This document shows positions 15,495 to 24,819 of a stretch of 46,829 bases of DNA, in pieces; within the stretch, counting starts at the first letter, position 1; each line of letters starts with the position of its first letter. The notes beneath the pieces were generated by a model. That model had not been told where the DNA came from. It saw nothing but the letters and a program-made list of their open reading frames with translations, and did not search any database. The position numbers and the translations under genes were made by a program. This DNA comes from DASUZB01 sp036377075 (GTDB lineage Bacteria > Actinomycetota > CALGFH01). The stretch lies in the NCBI GenBank assembly GCA_036377075.1, contig DASUZB010000220.1:1-46829 (forward strand). The letters are read 5' to 3'.

Positions 15495-16313
15495 CTACCG
15501 CGGCGCCGCCACCGGGGTCGAGTGCTCCTCGATGAAGGTGGTGATGAGCTCGCGGATCTGGGCGCCGTTGGTGCTGCTCGACAGCAGGCCGATGCCGTGC
15601 GCCTTGCCCGGCACGATCACCATGCGCTTGGAGTGGGAGTGGGCGTTGGCGTACAGCAGCCGCGCCGCGCGGGCGTACGAGCCGTCCTCGGCCGAGGCGA
15701 TCAGCAGCAGCGGCACGCGCAGGTGCTCGACCGCCTTGGCGGCGTCCATCTCGTAGAAGCGCGACGGCCCGGAGATGCTGACCACCCCGGCCACCGGGGC
15801 CTGCCCGGCCGGCTGGTCCTGGGACGCGACCATCAGCGAGGAGGTGGCGCCCATGGACGTGCCCACCAGCACCACCCGGTCGACCCCCTGGCGGCGCAGG
15901 TAGCCGACGCCGCCGGCGACGTCGAGGTCGAGGCTGCGGCCGGCCCTGCCGGACAACGGCGGGGAGATGCCGAAGCCGCGGAAGTCGAAGGCGAGCACCC
16001 GGAAGCCCTGCTGGGCGAGGCTGCGGGCGAACGGCATCCAGGAGCAGAGGCTGAACCAGCGCTGGTGGGCGAGGACCACGCCGGTCCTGCCCTGCCCCAG
16101 CACCACGCCGGCGAGGTGGGCGCCGTCGGGCGCGTCGAACCACACCTCGTCGCGCAGCTCGTCGCCGCTCAGGCAGCGCTTGTGCGAGGCGGACGGGAGC
16201 GGGCTGGCGATCGTCGGCCCGGCCGGCCTCGCGCCGATCTGGCCGGACGACGCGGCGGTGGCGTCGTGACCGGCCGAGCAGGCCGCCAGCAAGAGGGCGA
16301 GCGCCAACGGCAC
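15495..16313 (-). CDS. Secreted alpha/beta-hydrolase lipoprotein
   Basis: The 272-residue product begins (V)PLALALLLAACSAG, a short lipoprotein signal with lipobox LLAAC (Cys12). The hydrolase fold follows: VVLAHQRWFSLCSWMPFA with an oxyanion region, FRVLAFDFRGFGISPP, the nucleophile elbow GTSMGA (Ser153), a likely Asp in LLIASAEDGSYARAA, and His in VPGKAHG. The mature enzyme would act outside the membrane on an unknown ester or peptide. The signal lacks the usual N-terminal positive charge from GTG 16313. A CTG 13 codons upstream, preceded by GGAG, would supply an Arg, so the true start may be there. Confidence 0.82.
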   Translation of the reverse strand: MPLALALLLAACSAGHDATAASSGQIGARPAGPTIASPLPSASHKRCLSGDELRDEVWFDAPDGAHLAGVVLGQGRTGVVLAHQRWFSLCSWMPFARSLAQQGFRVLAFDFRGFGISPPLSGRAGRSLDLDVAGGVGYLRRQGVDRVVLVGTSMGATSSLMVASQDQPAGQAPVAGVVSISGPSRFYEMDAAKAVEHLRVPLLLIASAEDGSYARAARLLYANAHSHSKRMVIVPGKAHGIGLLSSSTNGAQIRELITTFIEEHSTPVAAPR

Positions 16314-16554
16314 GATCGCCGAACCGCCCCAACGCCCTGCTGACAGGGTGACCTCCAGGCTCTAGGGCTCCGACGGCAATGACCGAGGAGTGGGGGTTCG
16401 TAGCTTACGACATGCGCGCAGAGGCCGGGCAGCCCTACCAAATTGTCCGAATCTTGGCCAATCCTGGTCGGGCCGGGCTGCACGCCGCCATGTGGTGATT
16501 TCGGAGCGCGCGCGGCCGTCCTGGAGCCCCTTCGGCACATCCGGCCGGAACGAG

Positions 16555-16588
16555 CGAGGACCCCGGCCTTCGAAGGCCGGGGTCCTCG
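16555..16588 (-). terminator. 34-bp perfect palindrome downstream of groEL
   Basis: 16555-16588 is exactly self-complementary: CGAGGACCCCGGCCTT is followed by its full complement, folding to a long GC-rich stem around TCGA. It begins 17 bases after the groEL stop codon. No T tract follows on either strand, a form often seen for actinobacterial terminators. The remaining gap to 16313 holds no gene. Confidence 0.7.
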
Positions 16589-16604
16589 GGCGTTCAGCCG
16601 GGTG

Positions 16605-18233
<1,629 letters not shown>

Positions 18234-18245
18234 GGCTTTCCTCGG

Positions 18246-18539
18246 CTACTTGGTGACGATCGCGAGCACGTCACGGGCGGAGAGGATCAGGTACTCCTCG
18301 CCGCCGACCTTGACCTCCGTGCCCCCGTACTTGGAGTAGATGACGGTGTCGCCGACACTGACGTCGAGCGGGACGCGGTTGCCGTCCTCGAAGCGGCCCG
18401 GGCCGACCGCGATGACCTCGCCCTCCTGGGGCTTCTCCTTGGCGGTGTCGGGAATGACCAGCCCGGAGGCGGTCTTCTCCTCGCCCTCGCCCGGCTTGAC
18501 CACGATCCGGTCCTCGAGCGGCTGCAGGTTGACGCTCAT
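18246..18539 (-). CDS. groES: Co-chaperonin GroES (Hsp10)
   Basis: The 97-residue protein forms the seven-subunit lid of GroEL. It begins MSVNLQPLEDRIVVKPGEGE. The mobile loop is EKTASGLVIPDTAKEKPQEG and the end is EEYLILSARDVLAIVTK, all typical. ATG 18539 is preceded by AAGGAGGAATGG, a full Shine-Dalgarno sequence. The leader of about 130 bases contains a CIRCE operator and a GC-rich inverted repeat. Confidence 0.99.
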   Translation of the reverse strand: MSVNLQPLEDRIVVKPGEGEEKTASGLVIPDTAKEKPQEGEVIAVGPGRFEDGNRVPLDVSVGDTVIYSKYGGTEVKVGGEEYLILSARDVLAIVTK

Positions 18540-18671
18540 CCATTCCTCCTTGTGCGGCGTGCCGCCTGAGCGGCGCACGAGCGGTGTCGCGGGCTCGCTC
18601 GCGAGCCCGCCGAGCACACTGCCTGTGGGTTTCGGCCCACGGGTGGGCCAGGTACGACGCTGCGGCGGATG

Positions 18672-18698
18672 CTAGCACTCGCCTCATGAGAGTGCTAG
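18672..18698. promoter_or_regulatory. CIRCE operator (HrcA-binding) upstream of groES
   Basis: CTAGCACTC at 18672-18680, nine bases, then GAGTGCTAG at 18690-18698 matches the CIRCE consensus (TTAGCACTC-N9-GAGTGCTAA) in all but the outermost base pair, with both arms perfectly complementary. HrcA repressor binds this site. TAGCAT (complement of 18669-18674) overlaps it and may be the -10. Further into the leader, 18590-18598 and 18601-18609 form an inverted repeat of nine bases. Confidence 0.93.
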
Positions 18699-18712
18699 TC
18701 GCCCGGGGCACC

Positions 18713-19768
18713 TCAGCGGCGGCGCCGGCCCGTCGAGCGGCGAGGGGCACGCCTGGCGATGCCCGGGGCGATCGGCAGGTTGGGGTCGGCGCCGACGTCC
18801 AGCGGAGTGCGCTCGCCCCGCTCCAGGGCGAACCAGCCGGCCGAGGCGACCATGGCGCCGTTGTCGGTGCACAGCTCCGGCGACGGCACCAGCACGTTGA
18901 TGCCCAGGTCGGCCGCTGCGGCGGTGACGCGGCCGCGCAGCCGCGAGTTGGCCGCCACCCCGCCGGCCAGCAGCACCGTGCCGAGCCCCTCGCGCTTGGC
19001 CGCGCCCACCACCTTGCTGACCTGAACGTCGACCACCGCCTCCTGGAAGGAGGCGGCCACGTCGGCGACGTCGAGTTCCTCGCCGGCCTGCTCGGCCGCG
19101 CGCACGTGGCGCAGCACCGCCGTCTTCAGGCCCGACAGGGAGAAGTCGTCGGAGCCGTCGTCGATCAGCGCCCGCGGGAAGCGCACCGCCTCGGGGTTGC
19201 CGTCCCTGGCCAGGCGGTCGATGGCGGGCCCGCCCGGGTAGCCGAGGCCGAGCACGCGCGCCACCTTGTCGTAGGCCTCGCCGGCGGCGTCGTCGATCGT
19301 CTGCCCGAGGCCGCGGAAGCCGCCGTGCTCGTCCATCACCAGCAGGCTGGTGTGGCCGCCGGAGACCACGAACACCAGCGCCGGCAGCGGCAGGCGCCCG
19401 TGCTCCAAGACGTTCGCGTAGACGTGCGCGACCAGGTGGTTCACGCCGATCAGGGGGCGGTCGAGCGCCAGCGCGTAGGCCTTGGCCGCCGCCACCCCGA
19501 CCAGCAGGGCGCCGGCCAGCCCCGGGCCGATGGTGACCGCGAACGCGTCGACGTCCTCCAGCCGCACCCCGCCGAGGGCGAGGGCCTGCTCGACCGCGGG
19601 GTGGAGCAGGTCGACGTGGGCGCGGGAGGCGACCTCCGGCACCACCCCTCCGTAACGGGCGTGCAGGGTCTGCTGGTCTGCGATGACGTTGGAGCGCACC
19701 CGGCGGCCGTCCTCGACCAGCGCGACGCCGGTCTCGTCGCAGGAGGTCTCGATGCCGAGCACCAGCAT
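18713..19768 (-). CDS. tsaD: tRNA N6-threonylcarbamoyladenosine transferase TsaD
   Basis: TsaD transfers threonylcarbamoyl to A37 of ANN-decoding tRNAs, working with TsaB and TsaE. The 351-residue protein has GIETSCDETGVALVEDG at the start, the metal-binding H-x3-H in NHLVAHVYAN, VVSGGHTSLL, DDFSLSGLKTAVLRH and LAGGVAANSRLR, all ASKHA/TsaD signatures. The C terminus has an extra basic tail APRRSTGRRRR not needed for the fold. It starts two bases after rimI, so tsaB-rimI-tsaD is one operon, ending just before the groES promoter. Confidence 0.98.
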   Translation of the reverse strand: MLVLGIETSCDETGVALVEDGRRVRSNVIADQQTLHARYGGVVPEVASRAHVDLLHPAVEQALALGGVRLEDVDAFAVTIGPGLAGALLVGVAAAKAYALALDRPLIGVNHLVAHVYANVLEHGRLPLPALVFVVSGGHTSLLVMDEHGGFRGLGQTIDDAAGEAYDKVARVLGLGYPGGPAIDRLARDGNPEAVRFPRALIDDGSDDFSLSGLKTAVLRHVRAAEQAGEELDVADVAASFQEAVVDVQVSKVVGAAKREGLGTVLLAGGVAANSRLRGRVTAAAADLGINVLVPSPELCTDNGAMVASAGWFALERGERTPLDVGADPNLPIAPGIARRAPRRSTGRRRR

Positions 19769-19770
19769 GG

Positions 19771-20337
19771 TCAGCCGACCTCCCTGGGCTCGGGGATGCG
19801 CTGGGCCAGCTCGGCGAGGCGCGCGGTATAGGCCTGGGTCTGCAGGCCCTCGGCCCACATGATCAGGGCGTCCTCGCCGGTCTCGGCGTAGTAGTTCTTG
19901 CGGATGCCCACCGGGGCGAAGCCGAACTGGTGGTAGAGGGCCTGGGCGGCGTGGTTGGTGACGCGGACCTCCAGCGTGCAGGCGCCGGCGCCGCGCCGGC
20001 GCGCCTCGTTGACCAGGGCGAACAGCAGCCGCGAGGCCACCTTGCGGCGGTGCTGGTCGGGGTCGACGGCGATGTTGGTGACGTGCGCCTCGTCCCCGAA
20101 CACCATCAGGCCGGCGTAGCCGACCACGCGGCGGTGGGCCTTGGCGACGATGTAGTAGCGCGTCGAGCGCTGCACGATCTCGGACAGGAACAGGGTCATC
20201 GTCCAGGGGCGCGGGTAGACGCGCCGCTCGATGTCGAGCACCTGCCCGACGTGGCGGCGGCGCATCGGCACCAGCTCGATCGCCAGCGGCGAGGCGGGTC
20301 CGTCGAGCCCTCGGCGGGGCGGGTACAGGGTGGCCAC
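19771..20337 (-). CDS. rimI: Ribosomal-protein-alanine N-acetyltransferase RimI-like
   Basis: This 188-residue GNAT protein has AIELVPMRRRHVGQVLDIER, the RimI-type PRPWTMTLFLSEI, the acetyl-CoA loop VDPDQHRRKVASRLL (a variant of Q/R-x-x-G-x-A, with Val-Ala in place of the usual glycine) and ALYHQFGFAPVGIRKNYY. RimI acetylates the N terminus of S18 in E. coli; in Actinomycetota the gene is regularly inside the tsaB-tsaD operon. GTG 20337 lies two bases after the tsaB stop; the protein could also begin at an internal Met. The loop variation leaves some doubt about full activity. Confidence 0.9.
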   Translation of the reverse strand: MATLYPPRRGLDGPASPLAIELVPMRRRHVGQVLDIERRVYPRPWTMTLFLSEIVQRSTRYYIVAKAHRRVVGYAGLMVFGDEAHVTNIAVDPDQHRRKVASRLLFALVNEARRRGAGACTLEVRVTNHAAQALYHQFGFAPVGIRKNYYAETGEDALIMWAEGLQTQAYTARLAELAQRIPEPREVG

Positions 20338-20339
20338 GC

Positions 20340-21080
20340 TCAGGCCTCCGCCGCCACGGCACCGCCGCCGGGGCGGCCGGGACGGCCGGCGGCCAGGCGG
20401 CGCTCGACCGAGGGATCGATGTCCGGGCGGCGCAGGTACATCGGGGTGACGTCGAGCGGCCGGCTGGTCTGCTCGCGGTGGAAGCGGGGCAGGGCCAGCT
20501 CGACCAGGGACGCCGCCGACGGCGCCGCGTGGGCCGAGCCGCCCAGCTCGGGGCAGATGCGCTCGAACAGGGAGGCGTGCCGCAGCACGCCGTCGCCGCA
20601 GATCAGCACGTCCTCGCGCCTGGCCTCCAGCTCCGCCGCGAGCCGGTCGGGCCGCATCACCGCGTAGCGGGTGGTGCGCTGGATGCCGGCGGGCGCGTGG
20701 CGGTACAGGGCGGCGAACACCTCGCCGCGGCGGGCGTCGATGGTGGCGCAGATGGTGCGGGCGGCGTGCCGGTGCGCGTACGCCACCAGGTCGAGGCTCG
20801 GCACCGCCACCATCGGCAGCTTCCACGCCTGCGCCAGCGCCTTGGCGCTGGCGACGCCGACGCGCAGGCCGGTGAACAGGCCAGGGCCGGTGCCGACGGC
20901 GATGCCGGCCAGCGAGCTCGGCTCCACCCCGGCCTGGTCGAGGACCCAGCGCACCGAGGGGGCGAGCAGCTCGGCGTGGGCGCGCTCGTGGCGCACCGTC
21001 ACGCAGGCGCACGGGCCCTCCTCCGTGCCCACGGCCACACTGGTCACGGCGGTGGCGGTGTCGACGCCGAGCACGAACAC
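20340..21080 (-). CDS. tsaB: tRNA t6A biosynthesis protein TsaB
   Basis: TsaB is the non-catalytic partner of TsaD, from the same ASKHA fold. The 246-residue protein has GVDTATAVTSVAVGTEEG at the N terminus, ERAHAELLAPSVRWVLDQAG, and the family signature VGTGPGLFTGLRVGVASAKA. YLRRPDIDP and a Gly/Ala-rich tail end it. It starts at GTG 21080, with GGAGG seven bases upstream. It heads the tsaB-rimI-tsaD operon and is divergent from the REC-GGDEF-like gene. Confidence 0.96.
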   Translation of the reverse strand: MFVLGVDTATAVTSVAVGTEEGPCACVTVRHERAHAELLAPSVRWVLDQAGVEPSSLAGIAVGTGPGLFTGLRVGVASAKALAQAWKLPMVAVPSLDLVAYAHRHAARTICATIDARRGEVFAALYRHAPAGIQRTTRYAVMRPDRLAAELEARREDVLICGDGVLRHASLFERICPELGGSAHAAPSAASLVELALPRFHREQTSRPLDVTPMYLRRPDIDPSVERRLAAGRPGRPGGGAVAAEA

Positions 21081-21186
21081 GAGGGAGCCTCCGGTAGCTT
21101 GTTGCCGGCGGCCTATTGTGGCACTTGCGGGTAGTGGGACGCCCGTACCGGCTCAAGGCCGCAGCCTGACGACCGATGATGCTGGC

Positions 21187-22056
21187 ATGGCACGGGTCCT
21201 CGTCGTCCAGGCGGACGAGCAGCGGCGTGCGAACGTGGTGGCGGACCTGCGCGCCGAGGGTCACGACGTGGTCGAGGCGTCCTCGGCCGACCACGGCGTC
21301 GCCGCGGCCCGCGACGCCGGGCCCGAGATCATCCTGCTCGACCCGATGCTGCCCGACCGCTCCGGCTACGAGGTCTACGCCGCGCTGCAGCGGGACCCGG
21401 AGACGGTGGCCATCCCGGTGCTGTTCCTGCCGGGGAGGCGCCAGCCCGGCCAGACCTCGTTCCAGAGCGCGGGCGTCGACCTGGTCACCCGGCTGGGGCT
21501 GGCGCTGCGCACCAAGAACCTGCACGACGAGCTGCGCCTGGGCGACCCGCGGCTGCGCACGGCGGTGCTCACCGACTCCCTCACCGGGCTGGCGAACCGT
21601 CGCGCCGCCGAGGAGCGGCTGCGGCTGGCCAGCGACCTGGCCCGCGCCGGCGCCGGACCGCTCTCGATCATCCTGACCGACCTCGACGGCTTCGCCGGCG
21701 TCAACGACCAGTGGGGCTACGCCGTCGGCGACCACGTGCTGCAGGCCTTCGCCGGGCTGCTGCACGAGTCGTGCAGGGGGGACGACACCATCGCCCGCTT
21801 CGAGGGCGAGGCGTTCCTGTTGGTGCTGTCCGGCACCAAGCTCGACGAGGCCTGGCACGTCGCCGAGCGGGTGCGGGAGCGCACCGTCGCGCTCGGCGCG
21901 GTGATGAAGGGCAACAGCGCGGGGCCGGCGCTCTCGGCCTCGTTCGGGGTCGCCGCCCACAACCCGGGCGACACCTGGGACGGGCTGCTCGCCCGCGCCG
22001 CCGACGCCCTGCAGCGGGCCAAGAAGACCGGCCGCAACCGCTGCGAAGTGGCTTGA
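21187..22056 (+). CDS. Degenerate REC-GGDEF protein
   Basis: The 289-residue protein has a receiver-like domain followed by a GGDEF-like domain. In the receiver, the acidic pair D10-E11 and the phospho-acceptor position D52 (LLDPMLPDRSG) remain. The usual Thr/Ser before FLPGRR and the conserved Lys are missing. The GGDEF half starts LTDSLTGLANRRAAEERLRL and has ILTDLDGFAGVNDQWGYAVG. The signature itself reads E-G-E-A-F (206-210), with the first Gly and a catalytic-region acid lost, so diguanylate cyclase activity is unlikely. It may bind c-di-GMP or GTP or act as a scaffold. It stands alone; a hairpin follows the stop. Confidence 0.85.
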   Translation: MARVLVVQADEQRRANVVADLRAEGHDVVEASSADHGVAAARDAGPEIILLDPMLPDRSGYEVYAALQRDPETVAIPVLFLPGRRQPGQTSFQSAGVDLVTRLGLALRTKNLHDELRLGDPRLRTAVLTDSLTGLANRRAAEERLRLASDLARAGAGPLSIILTDLDGFAGVNDQWGYAVGDHVLQAFAGLLHESCRGDDTIARFEGEAFLLVLSGTKLDEAWHVAERVRERTVALGAVMKGNSAGPALSASFGVAAHNPGDTWDGLLARAADALQRAKKTGRNRCEVA

Positions 22057-22072
22057 TTCCTTATTCATTCGA

Positions 22073-22097
22073 GGGGGAGCCCGAAGACAGCTCCCCC
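22073..22097 (+). terminator. GC-rich hairpin after the REC-GGDEF gene
   Basis: GGGGGAGC (22073-22080) and GCTCCCCC (22090-22097) form an 8-bp stem with a 9-base loop, 16 bases after the stop codon. There is no T tract. It probably ends transcription from the plus strand, but it also begins a low-complexity region that leads into the tandem repeat. Confidence 0.5.
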
Positions 22098-22121
22098 CCG
22101 AACCCCCCCCTCGGGTCCTTT

Positions 22122-22240
22122 GGCGGGATCCTTGTTCGGGCTCCAGGTTGCTGCGGCGGGATCCCTGCCTGGGCCTCAGGTCGCCTCGGTGGGATCCTGC
22201 GGCCGTCCTGGGTCGCCGCGGCGCCGCGGCAGGATCGATG
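22122..22240. repeat. Imperfect 33-bp tandem repeat
   Basis: Units begin with GGCGGGATCC or a close variant at 22122, 22155, 22188 and 22228, giving periods of 33, 33 and 40. The 33-bp units are a multiple of three, and on the plus strand they read as an 11-residue repeat of the type AGSLxGxQVAx. No start codon with a ribosome site supports translation. It fills the 185-base gap between the REC-GGDEF gene and the convergent DUF2089 gene. Confidence 0.7.
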
Positions 22241-22241
22241 C

Positions 22242-22607
22242 TCAGGTCAGGCGCTTTTCCGCCTCGTCGACGTCGATCGAGCCCTCGGCGAGCTGGCGTA
22301 GCACCTCCTCGCGGTCGGAGGGTGCGCCCGCGGCGCGGTCGAGGCCGAGCTTGGCGAGCAGGGCGTCGAAGCGCGCGCGGGCGGTCGGGTAGCTCACCCG
22401 GAGGTGGCCGGCGAGGGTCCTGGTGTTGCCGCGCGAGGCGAGGAAGACCCGCAGCAGCTCGCGGTCCTCGTCGGAGAGGGCGCAGAACTCGCAGGTGCGG
22501 AAGGCGCCCGAGAGCTCCGTGCCGCAGGCCTGGCAGCCGAGCCGGGTGAGCGCGAGCGGCTCGCCGCAGACGGGGCAGTCGCTGGGTGGGCGGTGGGAGC
22601 CGTTCAT
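22242..22607 (-). CDS. DUF2089-type zinc-ribbon/HTH protein
   Basis: The 121-residue protein starts MNGSHRPPSDCPVCGEPL. It has a zinc ribbon with C-x2-C pairs at 11/14 and 25/28 and a third pair at 39/42. A helix-turn-helix follows (LRVFLASRGNTRTLAGHLRV, then SYPTARARFDALLAKLG). The tail LRQLAEGSIDVDEAEKRL resembles the SHOCT-like helix that begins the neighbouring protein. This layout fits DUF2089 proteins, likely transcription regulators. Its ATG overlaps the stop of the upstream gene by four bases, so the two are co-translated, and it may regulate the shared divergent promoter region. Confidence 0.85.
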   Translation of the reverse strand: MNGSHRPPSDCPVCGEPLALTRLGCQACGTELSGAFRTCEFCALSDEDRELLRVFLASRGNTRTLAGHLRVSYPTARARFDALLAKLGLDRAAGAPSDREEVLRQLAEGSIDVDEAEKRLT

Positions 22608-23560
22608 CGCTCGGCGCTCACCACGACGCTGCCCATGTTGGACTCGATCTCCAGCAGGGCCGCGCCGTCGCCGACGGTGACCTCGCGGGCCGCCCCGGCG
22701 CCTACCGGCCAGCGCTCACCCTCCGCGTCGCCCGGCAGGACCACGTTGCCGAGCTCGGCCTTGGCACGCACCTTCACGCTCGAGCCGCGCTCGAGGTGGA
22801 TGCGGACCGAGCCCGCCTGGCAGCGGATGCGCGAGGAACCCGAGGCCAGCACGCCGCTGCTCTTGACGCTGCCCGCCTCGACGGAGAGGTCGAGCGGGCC
22901 GCGGAACTGGTCGAACCTGGCCGAGCCGCCGGCCACGGCGACCCGCAGCGGGCCGGTGATCCCGGCGATCTTCAGCGAGCCGGCGGTGACGGTGGCGTCG
23001 AGGGCGAGGTCCGGGCGCATGCGCACGGTCAGCTCCTCGCCGAAGCGACGGAACGTGTCCATGAAGCCCCAGCGGCCGGCCCAACCGCCCGGGCCGCCCC
23101 ACGGCCCGGCCTCGGGAGCCCTGTCCCACGCGTCGGGACCCCAGCGGTACTCCCAGCGGTCGCCGCGCCGGTGGCCGCGCTCCGGCCGTCCCGGACGCCG
23201 CGGGTGCCCCGGCCTCGACGGGTACCAGGGACGGTCACCGCGGGAGAAGGCGAAGCCGTGGGCGCCCGGCATCCCGTCGCCGTGGACCACGAGCACGTCG
23301 CCCTCGCGCTCGACCAGGTGGGGGCCTTCGACCACCGCCTCGGCCACGTCCGGGTCGCCGACGACGCGGGCCTGGCGGAACGCCTGCACCAGGCGGACGC
23401 GCTGGATGCCCGCGGTGTCGACCCGGAGCCCTCGTGGCTCCGGGCCCTCCTGGTCGCCGTCGCTGGGCTCCTCGGCCTCGTCGAGGAGCTGGACGGCGTC
23501 CTCGGGACTGATCTGGCCGTCGGCCACCTCCTGAAGGATGGCGCGCTGGCGTTCGTTCAT
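22604..23560 (-). CDS. Protein with SHOCT-like N-terminal helix and DUF4097-type beta repeats
   Basis: The 318-residue protein begins MNERQRAILQEVADGQISPE, a short helix pair of the type that precedes many bacterial stress and envelope proteins. A Pro/Arg/Gly-rich linker (HPRRPGRPERGHRRGDRWEY) lies around residues 115-145. The C-terminal half is a repetitive beta region (LALDATVTAGSLKIAGITGP, LRVAVAGGSARFDQFRGPLD, LSVEAGSVKSSG), the DUF4097 beta-helix-like fold. No signal peptide or membrane segment is present. ATG 23560 is preceded by GGGAGG. It is paired by overlap with the DUF2089 gene. Function unknown, but this pair is often found together. Confidence 0.8.
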   Translation of the reverse strand: MNERQRAILQEVADGQISPEDAVQLLDEAEEPSDGDQEGPEPRGLRVDTAGIQRVRLVQAFRQARVVGDPDVAEAVVEGPHLVEREGDVLVVHGDGMPGAHGFAFSRGDRPWYPSRPGHPRRPGRPERGHRRGDRWEYRWGPDAWDRAPEAGPWGGPGGWAGRWGFMDTFRRFGEELTVRMRPDLALDATVTAGSLKIAGITGPLRVAVAGGSARFDQFRGPLDLSVEAGSVKSSGVLASGSSRIRCQAGSVRIHLERGSSVKVRAKAELGNVVLPGDAEGERWPVGAGAAREVTVGDGAALLEIESNMGSVVVSAER

Positions 23561-23596
23561 GGTGGACCTCCCAGGTCTGCGCAAGTTCGTTTCCAA

Positions 23597-23641
23597 AGTA
23601 GAAACCGATGCTTGACAATATGTCAAGCGAGAAGTTAAGAA
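23597..23641. promoter_or_regulatory. Divergent promoters sharing one palindromic operator
   Basis: GCTTGACA (23610-23617), ATA, TGTCAAGC (23621-23628) is a perfect palindrome with 8-bp arms. Each arm contains a consensus -35 TTGACA, one per strand. On the plus strand, TTAAGA/TAAGAA follows after 17-18 bases (23635-23641), ahead of the ABC exporter. On the minus strand, TTCTAC/TCTACT follows at the same distance (complement of 23597-23603), ahead of the DUF4097/DUF2089 pair. A repressor bound to the palindrome would block both. Confidence 0.65.
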
Positions 23642-23754
23642 TGCTAACGTCCATTGCCACGCCACCCCGGAACGCTGGCCGCGAAATCCGGTTCCGGCGT
23701 GCCAGGGCCGCCACTACCATCGACGCGACCCACCATGGGAAAGGAGTGACGCGG

Positions 23755-24792
23755 ATGCCAGGCGAGCGGCGACCAGGGGTGGTCGTCGAGGGGCTGGCGA
23801 AGTCCTTCGGCTCGGTTCAGGCCCTCGCCGGGATCGACTTCACCGTCGAGCCGGGCACCGTGCTGGGACTGCTCGGCCCGAACGGGGCCGGGAAGACCAC
23901 CGCCGTCCGGATCCTCACCACCCTGCTGCCACCCGACGCCGGCCGCGCCACGGTCTGCGGCTACGACGTGGTCACCGAGGCGGCCGAGGTACGCAACTCG
24001 ATCGGGCTGGCGGGCCAGTACGCCGCCGTGGAGGAGACCCTCACCGGCCGCGAGAACCTCGAGATGGTCGGGCGGCTCTACCACCTCGGCAAGGCCGAGG
24101 CACGCCGCCGCGCCGACGAGCTGCTGCACCGCTTCGACCTGGTCGACGCGGCCGACCGCATGGCCAAGGGCTACTCGGGCGGCATGCGCCGCCGCCTCGA
24201 CCTGGCCGCCAGCCTGGTCGGCGCGCCGCAGGTGCTGTTCCTCGACGAGCCCACCACCGGGCTGGACCCGCGCAGCCGCATCGACCTCTGGGAGGTCATC
24301 CGCAAGCTGGTCGACGACGGCACCACGCTGCTGCTGTGCACCCAGTACCTGGAGGAGGCCGACCGCCTGGCCGACCGGATCACCGTGATCGACCACGGCC
24401 GGGTGATCGCCGAGGGCACCTCCGACGAGCTGAAGTCGCGCGTCGGCGGTGACGTGCTCGAGTTCCGCATCCCCGACCTCGAGCGCGTCGGCGCCGCCGC
24501 CGGCGTGGTGGTCGGGCTCGGCCGCGGCGGCGCCCAGGTCGACAACCAGACCGGCCAGGTGGTCGTGCCGGTCGGCGGGGATGGCTCGAGCGTGCTGGTC
24601 GACGTGGTCCGCCGGCTCGACGCCGCCGACGTGCCGATCGCCGACCTGAGCATGCGCCGTCCCACCCTCGACGACGTGTTCCTCGCCCTGACCGGCAGGA
24701 CCGTCGAGGGCGAGGCCGAGGGCCAGGCCCCGGCCCGCCGCGGTCGGGGCCGTGGACGGCGCGACCGCGAGGCCACCACACCCCGGGCCTGA
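23755..24792 (+). CDS. ABC transporter ATP-binding protein, DrrA-like
   Basis: The 345-residue protein energises an ABC-2 exporter. Visible are Walker A GPNGAGKTT, the Q-loop LAGQYAAVE, the ABC signature YSGGMRRRLDLA and Walker B VLFLDEPTTGLDP. CTQYLEEADRLAD carries Gln where most ABC proteins have the H-loop His, as is usual in the daunorubicin-resistance DrrA family. The C-terminal DrrA domain with LSMRRPTLDDVFLALTGR is present, then a basic tail. AAGGAG lies ten bases before ATG 23755. The permease gene follows after 27 bases. Export of a lipid, drug or antibiotic is likely; the substrate is unknown. Confidence 0.95.
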   Translation: MPGERRPGVVVEGLAKSFGSVQALAGIDFTVEPGTVLGLLGPNGAGKTTAVRILTTLLPPDAGRATVCGYDVVTEAAEVRNSIGLAGQYAAVEETLTGRENLEMVGRLYHLGKAEARRRADELLHRFDLVDAADRMAKGYSGGMRRRLDLAASLVGAPQVLFLDEPTTGLDPRSRIDLWEVIRKLVDDGTTLLLCTQYLEEADRLADRITVIDHGRVIAEGTSDELKSRVGGDVLEFRIPDLERVGAAAGVVVGLGRGGAQVDNQTGQVVVPVGGDGSSVLVDVVRRLDAADVPIADLSMRRPTLDDVFLALTGRTVEGEAEGQAPARRGRGRGRRDREATTPRA

Positions 24793-24819
24793 GCGCGCCG
24801 ACGACTCGAGGAGCCGACG

